Shown piece by piece: positions 1 through 5,689 of a stretch of DNA of 6,003 nt. The notes beneath the pieces were generated by a model. The model was not told where the DNA came from and did not search any database. It worked only from the letters and a program-made list of their open reading frames with translations. Made by a program: the position numbers and the translations under genes. The stretch's first letter is position 1. Each line of letters starts with the position of its first letter. This DNA comes from Clostridia bacterium (GTDB taxonomy: Bacteria > Bacillota > Clostridia > Oscillospirales > CAG-272): NCBI GenBank assembly GCA_900753285.1, contig CAADYN010000015.1, forward strand, positions 1 to 6,003. Direction: 5' to 3'.

Positions 1-266
1 GGAAGAGCGGAGTGCACGCATATTGTAGACTTTGATGGGTCGATTCCGACGGAGAGGTAGTCGAGGACGACGTTTATAATGTTCTCTCTGATTTTACCGG
101 GATTGTCGGCGTTGTCTGTGAGAGCCTGGTCGTCGGCTATCAGTATGTTTATCTCATCGTACTCTCCGGAGTTCTGCATCTCCACTCTTCTCTTAAGCGA
201 GCCGACGTAGTGTCCGAGATGAAGTCTGCCGGTCGGTCTGTCTCCTGTAAGAATAATATTTTTCAT
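1..266 (-). CDS. trpS: Tryptophan-tRNA ligase, N-terminal part (cut by window edge)
   Basis: Cytoplasmic class I aminoacyl-tRNA synthetase that charges tRNA-Trp with tryptophan using ATP. Only the first 88 codons are present; the frame is open to the left edge. The protein begins [20 protein letters not shown], the classic TrpRS opening: the PTG turn and the HLGH form (residues 16-19) of the HIGH ATP-binding signature. It continues with [11 protein letters not shown], then a stretch matching the Rossmann-fold part of Bacillota TrpRS ([21 protein letters not shown]). The start at 266 is set by a purine-rich AGGGGTG site a few bases upstream and by the N-terminus matching the family exactly. 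It lies 77 nt after the stop of the solute-binding protein gene, on the same strand, and has its own promoter in that gap. The catalytic KMSKS loop lies outside the window. Confidence 0.95.
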   Translation of the reverse strand, partial: MKNIILTGDRPTGRLHLGHYVGSLKRRVEMQNSGEYDEINILIADDQALTDNADNPGKIRENIINVVLDYLSVGIDPSKSTICVHSAL

Positions 267-300
267 AAAGCACCCCTGTGTTAATCTATAATGATGGTTT

Positions 301-329
301 ATTATAGCACACTTTCGCGCTTTTTGCAA
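301..329 (-). promoter_or_regulatory. Sigma-A promoter of trpS
   Basis: Read on the minus strand: -35 TTGCAA (324-329), a 17 bp spacer, then TATAAT (301-306) preceded by TGC, an extended -10. Transcription would start near 294, giving a leader of under 30 nt. This is too short for a T-box riboswitch, the usual control of trpS in many Bacillota. The promoter sits wholly within the 77 nt gap after the solute-binding protein gene. Confidence 0.8.
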
Positions 330-343
330 TTGCCGCGGTAAAT

Positions 344-1867
344 TTACTCGATTTCGTCCACCTTATCCATCGTTTTCTGAATAGTCTTGGGAACGAGCTT
401 AGCCGCCTTCTGCATGGTTGAGGAGTAGCCGGAGATGTCTCCGCCTTTCTTTCCCGCAAGAGAGCCTACATTTGTGTAAACAGAACCCCAGTTGAACATA
501 TAGCCGAGGTCGAATATTCTTGTCGCGAAGATTATGTCAAGCATCTTTGAGGATTTCTCGTCGCGTGAGCCTTTTCCCTTCAGCGCCTTGTCATAGTACG
601 CGGGCTTGAGAGTATCCACGGACGCCGCCGACAGAGCTTCGATTATCACGCCGGTTCTGTCGAGGTCGCGGTTGGTCTTCGGGATTATGATGCAGTTCGC
701 GCAGTACATATGAACGAAGGAGTGATATCCGTCCTGCGCTTCGTCGTACTTAGGCATGGGAATGATACCGAAGTCAGTCTCCATTTCGCGGAAGAGGGAC
801 GCACGGTTGAGCCAGCATACGTTGAACAGCGCTCTGTCGGACTGGAACGTTACGTCCATGCACTGTGTCCACACGTCGGAGTAGCCGCTGACGCCTTCCG
901 CATAGAGCGTGATATCCCAGTTGTTCTGGAGCTTCAGCACCTTTTCGTACATCGCGATGTAATGCTCGTCCATTGAAGCGTCTATCGGAATGTCGTTTTC
1001 GTCCTTATTTATCATGGTGTAGCCCGAGCCGGAGATAAGAGCAAACGTCGTAGCGTATTCACTGAGCGCGCCCCACACGTCGTTCTTCTCGTCCATTGCG
1101 CCGTCTCCGTTTGCGTCATTGGCGGCTGCTGCGGCATATTCGGTGAGCTTGTCGATAGTCCATGTGCCCTCGTTCACCATATCGTAAAGGTTGGGCAGTC
1201 CGTTTGAATCCGCGAGCTTTTTGTTGAAGAATACCGCAGCGGTCGCGTCGTCGTCCATCGTGAGCATATCACCCATTACGGAGAAGACTCTGCCGCCAAG
1301 GGACATCTGCGATATTGAGTTTTGGTCGTACCATTCGCGCTCGAGGTCAATGTGCGGCACTGTCTTTAAGTCTATCAGATAGCCGTTGTTGATGAATGAC
1401 GAAACTACTCCCTCGGGTTTCAGCGCCGCCATATCATATTCGTCCGTGCCTGCGTTTACGCTCTGTGAGAACTCGGTCTGCTGGCTGAAGTAGTCCGCTA
1501 CCGCATATTCGATGAACTTCACACCGTACTTATCGCCGACATATGCGTTTCTCTCGTACACTGCGTCGTTGATGGGTTCGCCGTTCATTTCCTCCGCCGT
1601 TAGATCCTTCGACTGCCAGTGCGGCTGCTGCTGACCCTTGCCGAGCATACGGAACTCATATCCTCCGTAGTTTACCTCGGGAAGGTCGGGACCCTTTTTC
1701 TCTTCTTCGGTCTCTGTCACTGTAGCTTCAGTGCTTTCCGTGCCTGTAGAACCTGCTGCGGTTTCATCGGAGTTCCGTGTACCTTCTTCCGAGCAGGAGA
1801 CAAAGGATGTGCCAAGCATGACAGCACAAAGGATAAGCGACAGGGCTCTTGAACATTTCTTTGCCAT
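344..1867 (-). CDS. ABC transporter extracellular solute-binding lipoprotein (sugar type)
   Basis: Predicted surface lipoprotein of 507 residues that captures a solute, probably a carbohydrate, for an ABC importer. Residues 1-25 are a lipoprotein signal: basic MAKKCSR, a hydrophobic core, then FVSC with Cys25 as the lipidated residue (Phe at -3 is less usual). Residues 26-60 are a Ser/Thr/Glu-rich linker. The mature part has features seen in clostridial family 1 sugar-binding proteins: [19 protein letters not shown] near 100-118, a Trp/Tyr-rich body, and [19 protein letters not shown] near 366-384. Residues 251-263 ([13 protein letters not shown]) look like a calcium-binding loop, as found in such proteins. 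GAGAGG lies 7 nt before the ATG. No permease or ATPase gene of an importer is adjacent, so it either works with a transporter encoded elsewhere or has another binding or sensing role. The ligand cannot be told from sequence. No U-tract terminator follows the stop, so transcripts may run into trpS. Confidence 0.88.
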   Translation of the reverse strand: MAKKCSRALSLILCAVMLGTSFVSCSEEGTRNSDETAAGSTGTESTEATVTETEEEKKGPDLPEVNYGGYEFRMLGKGQQQPHWQSKDLTAEEMNGEPINDAVYERNAYVGDKYGVKFIEYAVADYFSQQTEFSQSVNAGTDEYDMAALKPEGVVSSFINNGYLIDLKTVPHIDLEREWYDQNSISQMSLGGRVFSVMGDMLTMDDDATAAVFFNKKLADSNGLPNLYDMVNEGTWTIDKLTEYAAAAANDANGDGAMDEKNDVWGALSEYATTFALISGSGYTMINKDENDIPIDASMDEHYIAMYEKVLKLQNNWDITLYAEGVSGYSDVWTQCMDVTFQSDRALFNVCWLNRASLFREMETDFGIIPMPKYDEAQDGYHSFVHMYCANCIIIPKTNRDLDRTGVIIEALSAASVDTLKPAYYDKALKGKGSRDEKSSKMLDIIFATRIFDLGYMFNWGSVYTNVGSLAGKKGGDISGYSSTMQKAAKLVPKTIQKTMDKVDEIE

Positions 1868-1886
1868 AATAATACCTCTCTAAAAA

Positions 1887-1915
1887 ATGATTAAAATGAT
1901 TAAACGCTCAATCAT
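1887..1915. repeat. Tandem 9-bp repeat plus inverted half, just upstream of an RBS
   Basis: Plus strand reads ATGATTAAA twice in a row (1887-1904), followed after five bases by the inverted hexamer AATCAT (1910-1915). In the minus-strand mRNA of the solute-binding protein the AUGAUU copy can pair with either of two AAUCAU copies, giving two mutually exclusive AU-only hairpins ending about 10 nt before the ribosome site. This may be an operator, a translation-control element, or chance in AT-rich DNA. Confidence 0.5.
1888..1900. repeat. 13-bp direct repeat TGATTAAAATGAT, leader copy
   Basis: Exact copy of the 13-mer also found at 2082-2094. This copy lies in the transcribed leader of the solute-binding protein gene, about 120 nt downstream of the predicted transcription start, within the tandem ATGATTAAA repeat. 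Confidence 0.6.
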
Positions 1916-1971
1916 ACTGCTCCGTGCCACGGGACTATATATGTCGTTATTTTCGGCATAAAATTCAAAAT

Positions 1972-1994
1972 CCGCAGAGAAAATCCTCACGCGG
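1972..1994 (-). promoter_or_regulatory. Leader hairpin in solute-binding protein mRNA
   Basis: On the minus strand CCGCG pairs with TGCGG and, after a bulged T, GAGG pairs with TCTC around an ATTT loop: nine pairs including two G-U. It lies 20-45 nt into the predicted leader of about 150 nt. No U-run follows, so it is not a terminator. I do not recognise it as a known riboswitch. Confidence 0.35.
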
Positions 1995-2022
1995 CTTGGT
2001 ATACAGTATGTTTTTCATATGA

Positions 2023-2051
2023 ATTATATCATATTGTTTATTAAATTTCAA
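2023..2051 (-). promoter_or_regulatory. Sigma-A promoter of the solute-binding protein gene
   Basis: Minus strand: -35 TTGAAA (2046-2051), a 17 bp spacer, TATAAT (2023-2028) preceded by TGA, an extended -10. Predicted start near 2016, giving an unusually long leader of about 150 nt before the ATG at 1867. Copies of a 13-bp repeat lie upstream (2082-2094) and in the leader (1888-1900). Confidence 0.78.
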
Positions 2052-2081
2052 CAGCTTTTCAGAAATATCAATTGGTTAATT

Positions 2082-2094
2082 TGATTAAAATGAT
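2082..2094. repeat. 13-bp direct repeat TGATTAAAATGAT, upstream copy
   Basis: Exact match to 1888-1900. It lies about 65-80 bp upstream of the predicted transcription start of the solute-binding protein gene, a position fitting an activator site or the distal half of a looping operator pair. No protein can be assigned to it. Confidence 0.6.
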
Positions 2095-2140
2095 GTGTGA
2101 GGGAGATTTCACTTGAAGTCAGGCATTGCCGCGGAAAAGC

Positions 2141-2170
2141 AAAAAAAATCCCACACCGAAGTGCAGGATT
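2141..2170 (-). terminator. Rho-independent terminator of tRNA-Cys
   Basis: Minus strand: a 10-bp stem (AATCCTGCAC with GTGTGGGATT, two G-U pairs) closed by a C(UUCG)G tetraloop, followed by an uninterrupted T tract (2141-2148 are all A on the plus strand). It starts about 10 nt after the tRNA 3' end and ends the tRNA unit before the solute-binding protein promoter. Confidence 0.92.
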
Positions 2171-2180
2171 AAAAAGGAGA

Positions 2181-2252
2181 AGGCGACACCCAGAATCGAA
2201 CTGGGGAATGAAAGTTTTGCAGACTTCTGCCTTACCGCTTGGCTATGTCGCC
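2181..2252 (-). tRNA. tRNA-Cys (anticodon GCA)
   Basis: A complete 72-nt cloverleaf reads on the minus strand. The acceptor stem GGCGACA pairs with TGTCGCC, followed by discriminator T, the U73 identity base of tRNA-Cys. D arm GCC/GGC with loop AAGCGGTAA; anticodon stem GAAGT/ACTTT with loop CTGCAAA, giving anticodon GCA (plus-strand 2218-2220); five-base variable loop; T arm CCCAG-TTCGATT-CTGGG. The 3' CCA is not encoded, so it must be added by nucleotidyltransferase. It is transcribed alone, from a perfect promoter about 7 nt before its 5' end to a strong terminator. Confidence 0.97.
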
Positions 2253-2265
2253 GTCCGCAAGTAGA

Positions 2266-2294
2266 ATTATACTACATCGCACACCCTTTGTCAA
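2266..2294 (-). promoter_or_regulatory. Consensus sigma-A promoter of tRNA-Cys
   Basis: Minus strand: TTGACA (2289-2294), exactly 17 bp, TATAAT (2266-2271); both hexamers match consensus fully. Predicted start near 2259, only about 7 nt before the mature tRNA 5' end, so the precursor has a very short 5' leader. A strong unregulated promoter suits a stable RNA gene. Confidence 0.92.
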
Positions 2295-2318
2295 GTATTT
2301 TTCAAAAATTTCTCAAAT

Positions 2319-3164
2319 TTATTTTACACAGAAGAACAGCTGCTCGGGTACTGCGGCGTTTTCTGCGGATTTTTTGTCCTGCTCGTGAGCTTCCGGCACG
2401 AATATCACCGCGTCGCGCAGTCTTTTTATCTCGTCGCAGAACACAAACGTCATGGCGGGGTCGAAAATGCGGCATATCTCGGCAAGAGAACGTCCCGACG
2501 ACACTCTGCGGCTTGCGGTTATCACAACTGGATGCAGCCTTGCAATAAGCTCCGTCAGTGAATCCTCGCCGTCGTTCTTCCGTCTGACAAGGTTCGTGCG
2601 CTTTGTAATGCAGTCCCTGCCCACCACAAGCACCTCGGGATTCGGGGACGCGAGGAATGAATACACGGAAGCCGACAAGGTATAAACCGCACCGTCGTCA
2701 TATTCACCGGGGATGTAGGACGTGACGCCGAACACGTTCCGCATTACCTCAAGCGACTGCACAAGGGAGTATCTTTCATGCGGGTCGTCGGTGCAGATAA
2801 CGATTTTTTTAGCCCCCGCGCGTATCATCTCGGATATTGCCCCGATCATTGCGACAGTCCTGTCAACGCCGCCGTTCTCACCGCAAAGAAGTATGAATCT
2901 CTTTCGGGAAGCAAATTCCTCTGCGTCGTCCTCGTGCATTTTCTTGTACGGGCTTACCATTCGCAGCACCGTCGGAAGTCTGTCCCCGTCTATTGTACAG
3001 CGGTTTCCGCAGGCTGTGACCTCTCCCGTCATGGAAAGCTGAGCGCCGATTTTTGTGGGAAGCGTCAGGTACTCAGTCTCAAAATGCGTACAGGAAAAAA
3101 TCCCCTCGACAGCCGCTCTTACGTCAAGTATGCTGCCGCCCTTTGCTCTACGGCTATGAGACAT
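2319..3164 (-). CDS. Unassigned protein; possible ATPase-dead type III Res-like domain
   Basis: Soluble protein of 281 residues with no signal peptide or membrane segment. No family is certain. My best reading, from memory of family motifs, is a diverged copy of the first helicase domain of type III restriction Res subunits. SILDVRAAVEGIF (11-23) resembles the N-terminal QLxAVxxVxxxFEG stretch. GENGGVDRTVAMIGAISEM (95-113) sits where METGTGKTYVxLRTIxEL is expected, followed by KKIVICTDDP for the KxIIVVPS strand. SLTELIARLHPVVI (202-215) resembles the PIExIQxxxPxLI segment before the DEPQ box, and FDPAMTFVF fits LNPLxxLRYS. DAVIFVPEAHEQDKKSAE (251-268) resembles the following LxxxDAYxxxLVKxI. 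Both ATPase motifs are lost: no Lys in the Walker A position and ITASR in place of DEPQ. The second helicase and nuclease domains are absent. The ATG at 3164 has G-rich GGGGTGGGAG upstream. It lies alone, with its own promoter. Confidence 0.6.
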   Translation of the reverse strand: MSHSRRAKGGSILDVRAAVEGIFSCTHFETEYLTLPTKIGAQLSMTGEVTACGNRCTIDGDRLPTVLRMVSPYKKMHEDDAEEFASRKRFILLCGENGGVDRTVAMIGAISEMIRAGAKKIVICTDDPHERYSLVQSLEVMRNVFGVTSYIPGEYDDGAVYTLSASVYSFLASPNPEVLVVGRDCITKRTNLVRRKNDGEDSLTELIARLHPVVITASRRVSSGRSLAEICRIFDPAMTFVFCDEIKRLRDAVIFVPEAHEQDKKSAENAAVPEQLFFCVK

Positions 3165-3198
3165 CGCGCTCCCACCCCTCTGTGACCTACTTTACCCT

Positions 3199-3227
3199 AT
3201 TATATCACGATTTCCGCGAAAAATCCA
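3199..3227 (-). promoter_or_regulatory. Extended -10 promoter of the 281-residue protein gene
   Basis: Minus strand: TATAAT (3199-3204) preceded by TGA, an extended -10. At 17 bp the -35 position holds TGGATT, matching consensus in only three of six bases, so activity would rest on the extended -10. Predicted start is about 28 nt before the ATG at 3164. Confidence 0.6.
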
Positions 3228-3259
3228 TATTTATTCTCATTTTTATGCAGTTCAAAGAG

Positions 3260-3294
3260 AAAAACACCCGCAGGATTTTCGTCTCCCGTGAGTG
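3260..3294 (-). terminator. Rho-independent terminator of the ABC exporter gene
   Basis: Minus strand: an 11-bp stem (CACTCACGGGA with TCCTGCGGGTG, one A-C mismatch and two G-U pairs), an eight-base loop GACGAAAA, then TTTTTCTCTTT. It begins 25 nt after the exporter stop codon and lies upstream of the next gene's promoter, separating the two units. Confidence 0.8.
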
Positions 3295-3319
3295 CTTTGT
3301 GCTGTTGCGCTGGCACTGA

Positions 3320-5071
3320 TTACGCTACGTCTTCTCCCATGTTTGCGCGGAACTGGAGTTTGTACAGCTCGGAGTACATTCCGCCCTTTGCCATGAGTTC
3401 CTCGTGAGAGCCTTGTTCCACAATTTTACCCTCGGCTATGACGGCTATCTCGTCCGCGTTCTTGATGGTCGAGAGTCTGTGAGCTACGACAAGCGTGGTT
3501 CTTCCCTTGCACAGGTCGTCAAGCGACTTTTGGATGAGAATCTCTGTCGTGTTATCGAGCGCGCTTGTGGCTTCGTCAAGGATGAGTATCGGCGGATTTT
3601 TGAGGAACACCCTCGCGATAGACAGCCTCTGCTTCTGTCCTCCCGAAAGACGAACGCCGCGCTCTCCTATCACAGTGTTATATCCGTCCTCGAGCGTCAT
3701 TATGTATTCGTGGATGTTCGCTCTCTTTGCGGCTTCAACTACTTCCTCGTCCGTTGCGTCAAGTCTGCCGTAGAGGATGTTTTCCTTTATGCTTGCGTTG
3801 AAGAGGTAAATATCCTGCTGAACTATGCCTATATTCCGTCTGAGGGATTCCATCGTCACGTCGTGTATGTCCTTGCCGTCGATTTGTATAGTACCCTTTT
3901 TGACGTTGTAGAAGTGCGGGATGAGGTGGCATATCGTAGTCTTGCCTCCGCCGGAAGGACCTACGAGCGCAAACGTCTCTCCCTGCTTTATGTCGAGGGA
4001 AAGATGGTCTATGACTTCCTTTTCCTCTTCCCCGTCCTCGGTGGTGGTGTACGCGTAGGAGATGTCCTTCAGCTCGATGTGACCTTTCACGTCTCCGATA
4101 TCCACAGCGTTCGGTGAGTCTGTTTCGGGTTCTTCATCGAGTATCTCAATGAATCTCTCAAAGCCGGTGACGCCGTTCTGGTACTGCTCCATGAAGTTGA
4201 TGAGCGTCATAACGGGGGAGATAAACATATTAATCGAAACGACAAACGCGGAATAGTCGCCGAACGATATCTTTCCGTTGTAGAGGAAAAGTCCGCCCGC
4301 GATGAGCACTATGACGTTGAACACATCCGTGACAAAGGTCGTGCCGGAGTGGAACTGTCCCATCGCGTTATATGCGTCGCTTCTCGCTTCAACGAAGGAT
4401 TTATTGCCCTCTTCAAACTTTTCTCCCTCTTTGTCGGCGTTTGTGAAGGCTTTTGTCACTCTTATGCCGGAAATGCTGCTCTCCAGCGCGGCGTTTATCA
4501 CTGCAACCGACTTACGTGAATCGGAGAACGCCTTGTGCATTTTATTTTTCAGCAGCATTGCTATGAGCAGAAGAAACGGCACAGCGCAGAATATTATCAG
4601 CGTGAGATAAATATCAATGGTAGAGAGGTAAATGAACGACGCTACGATAGAAATCGTGGAGATAATGATGTTCTCCGGACCGTGGTGGGCAAGCTCGCTT
4701 ATATCCATGAGGTCGTTCGTCATGCGCGACATTATCTTACCCGTTTCGTGAGTGTCGTAGAAGCTGTACGGAAGCTTTTCAAGGTGCTCGAACATATCGC
4801 GTCTCATCTGAGCCTGCATCTTTACGCCCATGACGTGACCGACGTACTGTATGAAGTAGTTGAGCATCATTTTCACGGCGTACAGCAGAAGGAGCGTCAT
4901 GCCGAATATCACAATCATGCGGTAGTTGCGGTTCGGTATGAGGTCGTTGAGCATGGTACGCGTGACCATAGGATATACTATACCGATAAGGGACACGCCG
5001 AGGGAGGAGAGCATATCGAGCGCGAACACCAGCTTATGCGGCTTATAGTACGAAATAAATCTTTTAAGCAT
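3320..5071 (-). CDS. ABC exporter half-transporter (membrane domain fused to ATPase)
   Basis: Type IV (MsbA/BmrA/Sav1866-like) exporter of 583 residues, the usual length for a half-transporter; probably works as a dimer in the cytoplasmic membrane. Residues 1-310 are the membrane domain, with about six hydrophobic helices (roughly 14-36, 53-74, 135-152, 155-175, 246-265, 275-294). Residues 330-575 are the ATPase: Walker A GPSGGGKT (371-378), Q-loop IVQQD (417-420), ABC signature LSGGQ (475-479), Walker B ILILDE with catalytic Glu500, D-loop SALD, and H-loop His531. All catalytic residues are intact, which fits a homodimer better than the degenerate partner of a heterodimer. No second half-transporter is adjacent. 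An acidic insert (TTTEDGEEEKE, 342-352) follows the A-loop tyrosines. GGAG lies 7 nt before the ATG. Substrate is unknown: drug, lipid or peptide export are all possible. Its strong promoter is overlapped by a palindrome, so it may be repressed. Confidence 0.95.
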   Translation of the reverse strand: MLKRFISYYKPHKLVFALDMLSSLGVSLIGIVYPMVTRTMLNDLIPNRNYRMIVIFGMTLLLLYAVKMMLNYFIQYVGHVMGVKMQAQMRRDMFEHLEKLPYSFYDTHETGKIMSRMTNDLMDISELAHHGPENIIISTISIVASFIYLSTIDIYLTLIIFCAVPFLLLIAMLLKNKMHKAFSDSRKSVAVINAALESSISGIRVTKAFTNADKEGEKFEEGNKSFVEARSDAYNAMGQFHSGTTFVTDVFNVIVLIAGGLFLYNGKISFGDYSAFVVSINMFISPVMTLINFMEQYQNGVTGFERFIEILDEEPETDSPNAVDIGDVKGHIELKDISYAYTTTEDGEEEKEVIDHLSLDIKQGETFALVGPSGGGKTTICHLIPHFYNVKKGTIQIDGKDIHDVTMESLRRNIGIVQQDIYLFNASIKENILYGRLDATDEEVVEAAKRANIHEYIMTLEDGYNTVIGERGVRLSGGQKQRLSIARVFLKNPPILILDEATSALDNTTEILIQKSLDDLCKGRTTLVVAHRLSTIKNADEIAVIAEGKIVEQGSHEELMAKGGMYSELYKLQFRANMGEDVA

Positions 5072-5102
5072 TATTCTTCTCCATTAAAACTGTAGTCTGA
5101 TT

Positions 5103-5131
5103 ATTATAGCCGAATTTTTAAATTTTGTCAA
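5103..5131 (-). promoter_or_regulatory. Consensus sigma-A promoter of the ABC exporter gene
   Basis: Minus strand: TTGACA (5126-5131), 17 bp, TATAAT (5103-5108), a full match to consensus. Predicted start near 5096, leader about 25 nt. It is divergent from the fucU promoter, and its -35 box lies inside the palindrome at 5120-5139. Confidence 0.9.
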
Positions 5132-5139
5132 CAAAATTT
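5120..5139. promoter_or_regulatory. Perfect 9+2+9 bp palindrome, candidate operator
   Basis: AAATTTTGT (5120-5128), CA, then ACAAAATTT (5131-5139), with arms exactly complementary. It covers the -35 box of the exporter promoter, where a bound dimeric repressor would block RNA polymerase. It is about 85 bp upstream of the predicted fucU start, so it could affect both genes. The regulator family cannot be named from the motif, and no regulator gene is in the window. The AT content of the spacer makes some palindromes expected by chance. Confidence 0.55.
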
Positions 5140-5178
5140 TAGAAAATCTCTTTTATTTCACGCAGTTCTCTCTTTCTA

Positions 5179-5207
5179 TTGATTTTTATCCGTCGCTATG
5201 CTAAAAT
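5179..5207 (+). promoter_or_regulatory. Sigma-A promoter of fucU
   Basis: Plus strand: -35 TTGATT (5179-5184), 17 bp, TAAAAT (5202-5207) preceded by TGC, an extended -10. Predicted start near 5214, leaving a leader of about 40 nt before the ATG. It drives fucU and probably the gene 11 nt beyond it. Confidence 0.75.
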
Positions 5208-5255
5208 GTAGCTGTAAAACAATATTCAAATTTACCTAAAACAACGGAGGCTGTT

Positions 5256-5678
5256 ATGCTTAAAGGAATAAACAAAATCATATCTCCCGAGCTTCTCATG
5301 ATACTCGACAAGATGGGACACGGCGACGAGATAGTGTTCTCCGACGGAAACTTCCCAGGGGAAAGCATAGGCAGAATAGTACTCAGAGCAGACGCGTGCG
5401 GTGTTCCCGAGCTTATGAAAGCCGTATTGGAGCTGTTCCCTCTCGACAGCTACGACAACAACGTATATCTCATGGACAAAACCGAAAGCGACCGCGGCCT
5501 TGACATTCCGATTTGGGAAGAATACCGCAGGATAGCCGCCGAGCACACCGACAAAGAGCCTGTATTCCTTGAAAGATTCGAGTTCTACGAAAGAGCGAAG
5601 AAGGCTTACGCAGTCGTCGTTACGGGAGAGAGCGCAATTTACGCTAACGTAATCCTCAAAAAGGGCGTTGTAAAATAA
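5256..5678 (+). CDS. fucU: L-fucose mutarotase (RbsD/FucU family)
   Basis: Cytoplasmic enzyme that interconverts the alpha and beta anomers of L-fucose (or a related sugar), speeding supply of the anomer used by downstream enzymes; family members form ring-shaped decamers. The 140 residues are the normal full length. MLKGINKIISPELLMILDKMGHGDEI carries the family's His22 within GHGDE, followed by FSDGNFP (28-34), and the C-terminus has FEFYERAKKAYAVVVTGES and the YANVILKKG end that contributes conserved tyrosine and lysine positions. The GNFP form and the RGLDIPIWEEY segment (80-90) resemble what I recall of the animal FUOM protein more than E. coli FucU, which has AHFP. GGAGG lies 5 nt before the ATG. 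No fucose isomerase, kinase or aldolase gene is visible; the next gene follows after 11 nt. Confidence 0.93.
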   Translation: MLKGINKIISPELLMILDKMGHGDEIVFSDGNFPGESIGRIVLRADACGVPELMKAVLELFPLDSYDNNVYLMDKTESDRGLDIPIWEEYRRIAAEHTDKEPVFLERFEFYERAKKAYAVVVTGESAIYANVILKKGVVK

Positions 5679-5689
5679 CAGGAGACAAA

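Noticed and set aside
307..320. Hairpin GCGCGAAAGTGTGC on the minus strand after the solute-binding protein gene, considered as a terminator
   Set aside because: The stem is short with two G-U pairs and is followed by TATAAT rather than a T tract; the bases are the spacer of the trpS promoter.
338..347. Palindrome GTAAATTTAC over the stop codon of the solute-binding protein gene
   Set aside because: A 10-bp AT-rich self-complementary stretch is expected by chance and has no supporting context.
1868..2016. Long leader of the solute-binding protein gene considered as a known riboswitch
   Set aside because: Only one modest hairpin and AU-rich repeats are visible, with no conserved riboswitch core that I recognise and no terminator or clear sequestering stem.
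2126..2548. Plus-strand reading frame of 140 codons across the tRNA-Cys region
   Set aside because: It runs through the tRNA gene, its terminator and its promoter in antisense, and into the end of the 281-residue gene; no ribosome site supports it.
3404..4117. Long plus-strand reading frame (237 codons) antisense to the ABC exporter gene
   Set aside because: It is opposite the ATPase domain of a clearly real gene with all ABC motifs, has no plausible ribosome site that I can see, and the product has no recognisable motif.
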